From Streptomyces sp. NRRL F-6131 (GTDB taxonomy: Bacteria; Actinomycetota; Actinomycetes; Streptomycetales; Streptomycetaceae), in assembly GCA_000719695.1 (NCBI GenBank), contig JOHN01000088.1, forward strand, positions 1 to 25,647: a stretch of 25,647 bases of DNA, given 5' to 3'. The translations under genes and the position numbers were made by a program. Under the pieces are notes generated by a model. It saw only the letters and a program-made list of their open reading frames with translations, was not told where the DNA came from and did not search any database. How positions within the stretch are numbered: the first letter of the stretch is position 1; every line of letters begins with the position of its first letter. Of this stretch, positions 17,828 to 25,647 are shown one piece after another.

Positions 17828-17860
17828 ACGGTAGGTGTCGAGGTCGGGTTCGGACCCGAC
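17828..17860 (-). promoter_or_regulatory. Promoter and operator candidate for the PAP2 gene; leaderless transcript predicted
   Basis: On the minus strand TACCGT (17833-17828) ends 7 bases before ATG 17820, the same geometry as other leaderless genes here. An inverted repeat GTCGGGT-N4-ACCCGAC (17843-17860) overlaps the expected -35 position and could be an operator. Confidence 0.45.
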
Positions 17861-17982
17861 CCGAAAGCCAGGGGCCGACCTGGACGATCGTCAGGGTTGA
17901 CGCGGGAACCCCTGCCGTGCGGCGGGCTCGGCCCGGATGACCCGTTCGGGCGACGGTCCGCCCCACCCGGACCGGCCCGCCC

Positions 17983-17988
17983 TACGCT
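17983..17988 (+). promoter_or_regulatory. Candidate -10 box for the SurA-like gene
   Basis: TACGCT fits TANNNT and would give a leader of about 90 bases to GTG 18084. Confidence 0.3.
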
Positions 17989-18083
17989 CGGTGAACCCCG
18001 GCCACCGAGCCGCCCCGGCCGACCGGGCCACCCGGCCACCGAACCACCCCGCCCCCGCCGCCCCGTCCCTCCGGAGAGCCGCC

Positions 18084-18719
18084 GTGCACCGTCGCCGGAC
18101 CACCACCTCCACCACCGCCGCCAACACCGCCGTCGCAGCCGTCGCCGGGCTGCTGCTCGCCGTCCCGGGGCTCGCGGGATGCGCCGGTGACGCGATGACG
18201 GCGGGGACCGCGGCGGTGCTCGACGGTCGGCGGATCCGGGTGGACGCCGTGGAGGCCAGGGTGGCCGCGCTGCGGCACACGCCGGGCGGCGTCTCGGCGG
18301 ACGCCCGGTGGGAGACGGACGGCCCGGTCCGGCGGGCGGTCACGGATCTGGTGCTGGACGCGGTGGTGGCCCGCGCGGTCGCGGACCGGGGGCCGGCGGT
18401 CGCCCCCGCCGAGGTGGCGGCGGCCCGGGCGGAGGAGGAGCGACGCCACGGCGGCGCCGGGCGGCTGGCCCGGGCCCTGGCGGCGCGGGGCGTCCCGGCC
18501 GACGGGATCGACGACCGACTCGGTCGCGAGCTGGGGATCCGCCGGCTCGCCGCCGCGGCCGGGGTGGACGCCGACACCCCGGCGGGCGACGCCGCGGTGC
18601 GCCGTGTCCTGGCCGCCACGGCCGACGCGCTCCACCTCCGCGTCAACCCCCGCTACGGCACCTGGGACCGGGAGCACGCCACCCTCGCCCCGGCCACCCG
18701 CCCCCGGCCCACGGGCTGA
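18084..18719 (+). CDS. SurA N-terminal-domain-like lipoprotein (chaperone-type, no PPIase domain)
   Basis: A 211-aa lipoprotein. GTG 18084 was chosen because CGGAGA lies 6-7 bases upstream and it yields a clean signal peptide: basic HRRR, a hydrophobic stretch, then a lipobox LAGC ending at about Cys33. An in-frame GTG at 17991 would bury the signal peptide. The mature part (TAAVLDGRRIRVDAVEARVAALR, then helical A/R/E-rich segments) resembles the N-terminal chaperone domain of SurA/PrsA-type foldases, including the customary 'AA.V.G..I' start. There is no parvulin peptidyl-prolyl isomerase domain, so it would be a holdase at most. It lies just upstream of mazG, which has its own promoter. Such a SurA-like gene next to mazG is familiar in streptomycetes. 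Confidence 0.75.
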   Translation: MHRRRTTTSTTAANTAVAAVAGLLLAVPGLAGCAGDAMTAGTAAVLDGRRIRVDAVEARVAALRHTPGGVSADARWETDGPVRRAVTDLVLDAVVARAVADRGPAVAPAEVAAARAEEERRHGGAGRLARALAARGVPADGIDDRLGRELGIRRLAAAAGVDADTPAGDAAVRRVLAATADALHLRVNPRYGTWDREHATLAPATRPRPTG

Positions 18720-18725
18720 CAGCCC

Positions 18726-18751
18726 TGCCGGGGCCCGCAGGCCCCGGGGCA
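18726..18751 (+). terminator. Hairpin after the SurA-like gene
   Basis: GGGGCC (18730-18735) pairs with GGCCCC (18740-18745) around CGCA, and flanking TGCC/GGCA can extend the stem past a bulge. It starts 7 bases after the stop codon. Confidence 0.5.
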
Positions 18752-18847
18752 CCCGGCCCCCGAGGTCCGGAGCCCCCGTCCGCCGCCGGCCTCGCCCGCC
18801 CCCGCCGGGGAGAGGAAACCCCCGGGCGGGTGCGCGGGACGGGCGGG

Positions 18848-18853
18848 TAGGTT
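18848..18853 (+). promoter_or_regulatory. -10 box for mazG; leaderless transcript predicted
   Basis: TAGGTT ends 6 bases before GTG 18860. The G-rich GAGGGG in between abuts the start codon and is too close to act as a ribosome site. Confidence 0.5.
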
Positions 18854-18859
18854 CGAGGG

Positions 18860-19972
18860 GTGACGACGAATCCTCCGGGCGCGAAGCTGATCCTCCTCAT
18901 CACGACCCACCGGGTCGCCCCCGGCCTGCTGTCCTGGCCCGCCTGGGAGGCGCTGCGGTCGGCCGGGCGGGTGCTGGCCGGCGACGCCGGCCACCCGCAG
19001 CTGCCGGCCGTGCGGCAGGCGGGCGTCGAGGTGGAGATCGTGGCGCCCGGCTCCGCCCCCGCGCTCGCCCGGCTGCTGACCGGGGCCCCGGCCGACGGCG
19101 CCGCCACCGGCCCGACGGTCTGGCTGGGCGGCCCGGACGGCGACCCGGGGCTGACCGGCGCGCTGGCCCGGCTCGCGGTCGAGCACGCCGGCGAGGTGCC
19201 GGAGATCGAGGTGCTGCCGGGCTCCTACGACCTGCCCGGCTCGCGCCTGCTGGACCTGGTCTCCGTGATGGACCGCCTCCGCTCGCCGGGCGGCTGCCCG
19301 TGGGACGCCGAGCAGACCCACGCCAGTCTGGTGAAGTACCTGGTCGAGGAGGCCTTCGAGCTGGTCGAGGCGATCGAGGAGGGGGACCGCGACACGCTCC
19401 GCGAGGAGCTGGGCGACGTCCTGCTCCAGGTCTTCTTCCACTCCCGGATCGCCGAGGAGCACCCCACCGGGGCGTTCTCGATCGACGACGTGGCGGGCGA
19501 CATCGTCGAGAAGCTGATGTACCGGCACCCGCACGTGTTCGGGGGCGCCGAGGCGAGTGGCGCGGCCGAGGTGGAGGCCACCTGGGAGGTGCTCAAGGCG
19601 GCCGAGAAGTCGGACCGCGAGTCGGTGCTGGACGGCGTGCCGGCCGGGCTGCCCTCGCTCGCGTACGCGGCGAAGCTGGTGTCCCGGGTGCGCCGGGCCG
19701 GGTTCACGGGGGTGCCGGACGAGCCGTACGAGCTGCCGGCCGGGCTCACGACGGAATCGGCGGGCCGGCTGCTGCTCGCCGTGGCGCAGCGCGCGCACGA
19801 CGCCGGGATCGACGTGGACGCCGCGCTGCGGTCGGCGGCGCGGGGCTACCGCGACGCGGTGCGGGCCGCCGAGGGCCTGAAGCCCGCCGAGGGCCTGAAG
19901 CCCGCCGAGGCGACGGACGAGCCCGACCGGGCCGACCGGGACGAGGAGCCCGAGGAGCCCGAGGAGTACTAG
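18860..19972 (+). CDS. mazG: Nucleoside triphosphate pyrophosphohydrolase MazG with methylase-like N-terminal domain
   Basis: A 370-aa protein. MazG hydrolyses (d)NTPs to NMP and pyrophosphate, clearing non-canonical nucleotides. Residues about 10-130 look like a shortened, degenerate tetrapyrrole-methylase-type domain (LILLITTHRVAPGLLSW, PTVWLGGPDGDPGL), recalling the methylase-MazG fusion of YabN. The MazG core starts at CPWD (146-149); EE 163-164 and E183-L-G-D186 form the Mg2+-binding EEX(n)EXXD motif. RHPHVFG and a second helical repeat (ESVLDGVPAGLPSLAYAAKLVSR) complete the fold. A tandem-repeat linker (EGLKPA twice) and a very acidic tail (EEPEEPEEY) end the protein. GTG 18860 fits the leaderless promoter. 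Confidence 0.93.
   Translation: MTTNPPGAKLILLITTHRVAPGLLSWPAWEALRSAGRVLAGDAGHPQLPAVRQAGVEVEIVAPGSAPALARLLTGAPADGAATGPTVWLGGPDGDPGLTGALARLAVEHAGEVPEIEVLPGSYDLPGSRLLDLVSVMDRLRSPGGCPWDAEQTHASLVKYLVEEAFELVEAIEEGDRDTLREELGDVLLQVFFHSRIAEEHPTGAFSIDDVAGDIVEKLMYRHPHVFGGAEASGAAEVEATWEVLKAAEKSDRESVLDGVPAGLPSLAYAAKLVSRVRRAGFTGVPDEPYELPAGLTTESAGRLLLAVAQRAHDAGIDVDAALRSAARGYRDAVRAAEGLKPAEGLKPAEATDEPDRADRDEEPEEPEEY
19871..19906 (+). repeat. Two perfect 18-bp tandem repeats inside mazG
   Basis: GAGGGCCTGAAGCCCGCC at 19871-19888 is repeated exactly at 19889-19906, duplicating EGLKPA in the acidic tail. Exact identity suggests a recent slippage event. Confidence 0.9.
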
Positions 19973-19973
19973 G

Positions 19974-19988
19974 CCGGGCCCGGCCCGG
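19974..19988. terminator. Weak GC hairpin between mazG and the convergent Rossmann gene
   Basis: CCGGGC and GCCCGG arms (6 bp, 3-base loop) lie within an alternating GGGCCC run that can fold in several registers. It is the only termination candidate in a 32-base convergent gap. Confidence 0.3.
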
Positions 19989-20004
19989 GCCCGTCGGAGC
20001 CTCC

Positions 20005-20427
20005 TCAGACGGCGGCGACGTCCTCCACCGGACGGCGCTGCGGCGGGACGACCTCGCCGATCGCCTCGCCGACCAGGGCGACGAGTTCGGCGAGCCGCTC
20101 CAGATCGAGGTGGTCGGGCAGGTCGGAGAGGGAGACGATCCGCTCGCCGTCCGGCCCGGCCACGCAGAACAGGTCGATCGGTCCGAGGTGCTTCTCGGCG
20201 GTGTCGACCAGGGCGGCGACGTCGCTGGGGCGGCGGACGTCGCCGCACACGCCGACGACCGGGCAGCCCGGCCGGTCGAGTTCGGTGGCGAGGTCCTCGG
20301 CGACCCCGCCGCGCTGGTCGGCGATCAGCATCCCGGCGGCTCCCGCCGCGGTGAACCGGCGGGCGAGGTCCGCCCCCGACCCGCCGTCGAGTACCGCGAT
20401 CACGATGACCGCACCGGTGACCCGCAT
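20005..20427 (-). CDS. Short Rossmann-fold protein resembling the N-terminal half of an SDR oxidoreductase
   Basis: A 140-aa protein. ATG 20427 was chosen over an in-frame upstream ATG at 20496 because GAGGAG lies 7 bases before it and because the first beta strand (GAVIVIAVLDGGSG) then starts the protein. It has the SDR nucleotide-binding pattern: a Gly-rich loop GGSGADLARRF, VVGVCGDVRRPSDVAALVDTAEKHLGPIDLFCVAGPDGE (the D.. and NAG-like segments, here VAG). It stops before the catalytic Ser and YxxxK motifs, at about half the usual 250 residues, and ends in a unique tail. It may be a decayed oxidoreductase or a small nucleotide-binding protein. A good promoter and ribosome site argue that it is expressed. 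Confidence 0.7.
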   Translation of the reverse strand: MRVTGAVIVIAVLDGGSGADLARRFTAAGAAGMLIADQRGGVAEDLATELDRPGCPVVGVCGDVRRPSDVAALVDTAEKHLGPIDLFCVAGPDGERIVSLSDLPDHLDLERLAELVALVGEAIGEVVPPQRRPVEDVAAV

Positions 20428-20485
20428 GGCCCTGCTCCTCCCTGTGGGCGGCTCCGCACCGGCGCCCACGGACATCTTGCGGAGG

Positions 20486-20513
20486 ATCGTAGGCACGACC
20501 TGACCCTCCGCAA
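20486..20513 (-). promoter_or_regulatory. Promoter of the short Rossmann gene
   Basis: Read on the minus strand, TTGCGG (20513-20508), a 16-base spacer and TACGAT (20491-20486) form a good sigma70-type promoter, giving a leader of about 50 bases before ATG 20427. Confidence 0.5.
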
Positions 20514-20612
20514 CAGGAATTACCCCTCAGGTGACCAGGCTCACGCCTGCTGTTCCCCACGATCACCGGACGGCGTGAACGGGGCGCGACCGGCACCACC
20601 CGGAACGCGACC

Positions 20613-20671
20613 GACGGCGCCCCCGACGGCGCCCCCGGCGGTCCCCCGACGGCGCCCCCGACGGGCCCCAC
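20613..20671 (+). repeat. 12-bp GC-rich tandem repeat upstream of the P450 gene
   Basis: GACGGCGCCCCC occurs at 20613, 20625 and 20648, with degenerate copies at 20637 and 20660. The repeat lies in the 326-base gap between the short Rossmann gene and the P450 gene; I see no gene in that gap, only this repeat and the two promoters. Confidence 0.8.
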
Positions 20672-20710
20672 CGGCGGGTCCGCCCGCGTGCCCGCGCGGC
20701 CGCCGCGCGC

Positions 20711-20747
20711 CCACCGCGCGGTGGCCGGGACACGCCCGGGATACCGT
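20711..20747 (+). promoter_or_regulatory. P450 promoter with perfect 14-bp palindrome; leaderless transcript predicted
   Basis: TACCGT (20742-20747) ends 6 bases before ATG 20754 and no Shine-Dalgarno sequence is present. The palindrome CCACCGCGCGGTGG (20711-20724) covers the expected -35 region, the classic position for a repressor site. Confidence 0.5.
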
Positions 20748-20753
20748 CGACCC

Positions 20754-22040
20754 ATGCCAGCTCAGCCCGCCTCCGCCCGCCCGTCCCTGTTCACCTGGGA
20801 GTTCGCCGCCGACCCCTATCCGGCGTACGCGTGGCTGCGCGAGCACGAGCCGGTGCACCGGACCACCCTGCCCAGCGGGGTGGAGGCGTGGCTGGTCACC
20901 CGGTACGCGGACGCCCGGCAGGCGCTCGCGGACGGCCGGCTCTCCAAGAACCCGGTGCACCACAGCGAGCAGGCCCACCGCACCGGCCGGGTCGGCATCC
21001 CGGGCGAGCGCCAGGCCGACCTCATGACGCACCTGCTGAACATCGACCCGCCGGACCACACCCGGCTGCGCCGCCTGGTGTCGAAGGCGTTCACGCCGCG
21101 CCGGGTGGCGGCCTTCGAGCCGCGGGTGCAGCAGTTGACCGACCGGCTGATCGACGGCTTCGCCGCCCGCGGATCCGCCGACCTCATCCACGAGTTCGCC
21201 TTCCCGCTCCCCATCTACGCGATCTGCGACCTGCTCGGGGTGCCGGCCGAGGACCAGGACGACTTCCGGGACTGGGCCGGGATGATGATCCGGCACGGCG
21301 GCGGCCAACGGGGCGGTGTGGGCCGGGCGGTGAAGCGGATGCGGGCCTACCTGGCGGAGCTGATCCACCGCAAGCGCGCCGACCCCGGCGACGACCTGAT
21401 CTCGGGGCTGATCCGGGCCAGTGACCACGGTGAGCACCTCACCGAGAACGAGGCCGCGGCGATGGCCTTCATCCTGCTCTTCGCCGGCTTCGAGACGACG
21501 GTCAACCTGATCGGCAACGGCGTGTACGCGCTGCTGCGCAACCCGGGGCAGCGGGCCCTGCTCCAGGAGTCGATCGGTCGCGGCGAGAGCGGGCTGCTGG
21601 AGACCGGGATCGAGGAACTCCTGCGGTACGACGGTCCGGTGGAGCTGGCCACCTGGCGGTTCGCGACCAGCCCGCTGACCATCGGCGGGGTGGAGATCCC
21701 GGTCGGCGACCCGGTGTTGGTGGTGCTGGCGGCGGCGGACCGGGACCCGGCGCGGTTCGCGGACGAGAACACCCTGGACCTGGCCCGGACGGACAACCCG
21801 CACCTGGGCTTCGGGCACGGCATCCACTACTGCATCGGCGCCCCGCTGGCACGGTTGGAGGGGAGGGCCGCGCTGACCACCCTGTTGACCCGGCTGCCGG
21901 ACCTCCGGCTCGCCGCGGACCCGGAGGAACTGCGCTGGCGCGGTGGTCTGATCATGCGTGGACTTCGTGAACTTCCGGTGGAATTCACGCCCGAACGGAG
22001 GCCGGAGGCAACCTCCGAGAACCTCTCGCCGGTCCATTGA
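20754..22040 (+). CDS. Cytochrome P450 (CYP107-like)
   Basis: A 428-aa soluble bacterial class P450, which needs ferredoxin and a reductase; none is encoded nearby. Landmarks: LLNIDPPDHTRLRRLVSKAFTPRR (C-helix, about 98-121), I-helix AGFETT (244-249) where the usual AGxxT acid/alcohol pair Glu247-Thr248 is kept, K-helix ExxR E288-R291, and heme loop GFGHGIHYCIG with ligand Cys360. Length is normal. From memory the S. coelicolor gene in this position is CYP107T1, which this probably matches. The substrate is unknown. It stands alone between its own leaderless-type promoter and the rpfA leader, with no biosynthetic partners, so it looks like a core streptomycete P450 rather than part of a secondary-metabolite cluster. 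Confidence 0.94.
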   Translation: MPAQPASARPSLFTWEFAADPYPAYAWLREHEPVHRTTLPSGVEAWLVTRYADARQALADGRLSKNPVHHSEQAHRTGRVGIPGERQADLMTHLLNIDPPDHTRLRRLVSKAFTPRRVAAFEPRVQQLTDRLIDGFAARGSADLIHEFAFPLPIYAICDLLGVPAEDQDDFRDWAGMMIRHGGGQRGGVGRAVKRMRAYLAELIHRKRADPGDDLISGLIRASDHGEHLTENEAAAMAFILLFAGFETTVNLIGNGVYALLRNPGQRALLQESIGRGESGLLETGIEELLRYDGPVELATWRFATSPLTIGGVEIPVGDPVLVVLAAADRDPARFADENTLDLARTDNPHLGFGHGIHYCIGAPLARLEGRAALTTLLTRLPDLRLAADPEELRWRGGLIMRGLRELPVEFTPERRPEATSENLSPVH

Positions 22041-22152
22041 CGAGGACCCCGCGACACGCTGACGGACCGTCTTCAGCAGGGGTGTTGAGAGGGTTTGAAT
22101 CATCCTCAACCCGGACATACCTCTTCGGTTGGTGGACAATCCATCGCCGGGC

Positions 22153-23376
<1,224 letters not shown>

Positions 23377-23385
23377 CGCCCCGCC

Positions 23386-23436
23386 CCGTCGCGGTGTCCG
23401 CCCGCCCGCTCCGGCGGCGCGCGGACACCGCGACGG
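23386..23436 (+). terminator. Strong 16-bp hairpin terminator after rpfA
   Basis: Arms 23386-23401 and 23421-23436 are perfectly complementary, starting 10 bases after the rpfA stop; the 19-base loop is GC-rich and can fold further. It separates rpfA from eno. Confidence 0.8.
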
Positions 23437-23453
23437 ACGCCGCCGGTCCGGCG

Positions 23454-23516
23454 GAGGACGGCACCGCCCCGCCCGAGGACGGCACGGCCCTACCCGAGGA
23501 CGGCACGGCCCCGCCG
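23454..23516 (+). repeat. Three 21-bp tandem repeats between rpfA and eno
   Basis: GAGGACGGCAC(C/G)GCCCCGCCC-type units lie at 23454, 23475 and 23496. They would read EDGTAPP in one plus-strand frame, but that frame starts inside the rpfA terminator without a ribosome site. The remainder of the 23437-23752 gap contains only the eno promoter and leader. Confidence 0.85.
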
Positions 23517-23668
23517 TCGGAGGCCGCCGGCCCGGATCCGGTCGATTTCCCCCGTTTCGTCCGCATCGGAACGTCCCCGGTCGGGCAACCAGGTGAACTA
23601 CCGGTGCGTAGCACGGCCACACGCTGAGACGGAGCCGAGGTCGACGTGGCCCGGACAGCGCGTGCGGT

Positions 23669-25039
<1,371 letters not shown>

Positions 25040-25050
25040 GCCCGACCGAC

Positions 25051-25077
25051 GGCGCCCGGCCGGCAGGGCCGGGCGCC
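25051..25077 (+). terminator. Perfect 11-bp hairpin terminator after eno
   Basis: Arms 25051-25061 and 25067-25077 pair perfectly around GGCAG, 11 bases beyond the eno stop. Confidence 0.8.
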
Positions 25078-25095
25078 CGGTAGCGCACGCCTGAC

Positions 25096-25139
25096 CGGTG
25101 CCCCGCCGTCCACCCCGTAGGGTGGACGGCGGGGCACCG
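25096..25139. other. Perfect 20-bp inverted repeat with 4-base loop between eno and divIC
   Basis: Arms 25096-25115 and 25120-25139 are fully complementary around CGTA. A TAGGGT -10-like box (25118-25123) spans the loop and the 3' arm, and the divIC start lies 25 bases further on. It may be a second terminator, an attenuator in the divIC leader, or an operator. Confidence 0.8.
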
Positions 25140-25164
25140 TCGCGACCAGGAGGGGACACCGGAG

Positions 25165-25647
25165 ATGGCAGGCTGGAGGATCCCGGGCTTGGCGGCCCGG
25201 CCTCGGTTCACGAGCCGGGCGACCGTCCTGGTCCTCGTGCTCTGCTCGCTGGTGGCGATCCTGGCCTACCCGACCCGGCAGTTCATCTCGCAGCGTTCCG
25301 AGATCTCGGCGCAGCGCGCCCGGGCCGAGCACGCCCGGCAGCAGGTCGAACAGCTGCGCCGGGAGAAGGCCCGCTGGCAGGACCCGGAGTACGTCAAGGC
25401 ACAGGCCCGGACCCGGTTGCACTACGCGATGCCGGGGGAGACCCCGTACATCGCGGTGGACCCGGCGGCCCAGGACCCGGCGAAGTCCGCGCTGGGCGCG
25501 CCGCCGCCCGCGCAGGGCCCGGGCGCCGGTCCGGCCAAGGCCGCCCGGCCCTGGTACGCCAGCGTCTGGGACTCGGTGGACGCCGCCGCCGCTCCCGTGC
25601 CCCCCGCCGCCCCGGCGCGATCCGCCCCTCCCTCACCACCCGCCCCC
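25165..25647 (+). CDS. divIC: Septum formation initiator DivIC/FtsB-like protein, 3' truncated by window edge
   Basis: 161 codons are present and the frame is open to the window end. ATG 25165 follows AGGAGGGG. A short basic cytoplasmic segment (1-18) leads to one membrane helix (about 19-37, VLVLVLCSLVAILAY), then a coiled coil (about 40-72, ISQRSEISAQRARAEHARQQ...) and the DivIC signature WQDPEYVKAQARTRLHYAMPGE (about 73-94, with the DP.Y...AR..L pattern). The remaining tail is Pro/Ala-rich. DivIC bridges FtsL and FtsQ in the divisome; in streptomycetes it is needed for efficient sporulation septation. The gene follows eno in the order usual for actinobacteria. Confidence 0.93.
   Translation, partial: MAGWRIPGLAARPRFTSRATVLVLVLCSLVAILAYPTRQFISQRSEISAQRARAEHARQQVEQLRREKARWQDPEYVKAQARTRLHYAMPGETPYIAVDPAAQDPAKSALGAPPPAQGPGAGPAKAARPWYASVWDSVDAAAAPVPPAAPARSAPPSPPAP

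Noticed and set aside
17991..18083. Upstream GTG start for the SurA-like lipoprotein
   Set aside because: It lies only 2 bases after the TACGCT -10 box, hence probably before the transcription start, and it would bury the signal peptide.
20428..20496. Upstream ATG (20496) for the short Rossmann protein
   Set aside because: That start overlaps the predicted -10 region and adds a non-homologous leader; ATG 20427 has a well-spaced GAGGAG.
23394..23627. 77-codon frame with EDGTAPP repeats between rpfA and eno
   Set aside because: The GTG start lies in the rpfA terminator stem, no ribosome site precedes it, and the end of the frame loses the GC3 bias of genes. Kept only as a repeat.

Overview
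This window is very GC-rich and strongly codon-biased, typical of a high-GC actinomycete. The gene set and order (a DivIVA-like coiled-coil gene, mfd, SurA-like lipoprotein, mazG, cytochrome P450, rpfA behind a ydaO-type riboswitch, eno, divIC) point to Streptomycetaceae, either Streptomyces or a close relative such as Kitasatospora. From memory this order resembles the S. coelicolor eno-mfd neighbourhood, so most of the window looks like conserved chromosomal core with some variable genes. I see no insertion sequence, prophage, tRNA, rRNA or CRISPR array.

Layout. 1-3084: the 3' part of a predicted deaminase plus SUKH-4 immunity-domain protein, then a DivIVA/FilP-like coiled-coil protein, closed by a bidirectional terminator. 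3085-8813: a nucleotide-sugar dehydrogenase (minus strand) divergent from mfd, with a 718-base repeat-containing gap between them. 8948-12009: a DUF4352-type lipoprotein (minus) divergent from a single-chain HTH / N6-methyltransferase / HsdS-like protein, with three inverted repeats in the shared control region. 12199-14693: a three-helix membrane protein with QPY repeats, overlapping by 4 bases a Ser/Thr kinase with a TPR-like tail. 14859-17820: a NarL-type two-component pair converging on a PAP2 phosphatase whose reading frame runs 324 bases antisense into the response regulator. 18084-20427: a SurA-like lipoprotein, MazG, and a short Rossmann protein (minus). 20754-25647: P450, riboswitch-rpfA, eno, and the start of divIC running off the window end.

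How the genes relate. Several act in growth and envelope biology: DivIC (septation), the DivIVA-like coiled coil (polarity), RpfA (wall lysis and resuscitation, probably under c-di-AMP control), the PAP2 phosphatase (lipid phosphates) and the sugar dehydrogenase (surface polymers). Mfd and MazG serve genome maintenance and nucleotide-pool cleaning. The membrane-protein/kinase pair and the two-component pair are adjacent signalling modules whose inputs are unknown.

A recurrent feature is a TANNNT -10 box ending 6-7 bases before the start codon, with no usable Shine-Dalgarno sequence, suggesting leaderless mRNAs for the histidine kinase, PAP2, mazG and P450 genes. The least explained parts are the HTH-methyltransferase with QPPY instead of (N/D/S)PP(Y/F), the deaminase-SUKH fusion, the kinase with a C-terminal extracytoplasmic domain, and the PAP2/regulator antisense overlap. 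All functions are read from motifs by eye; no database search was run.
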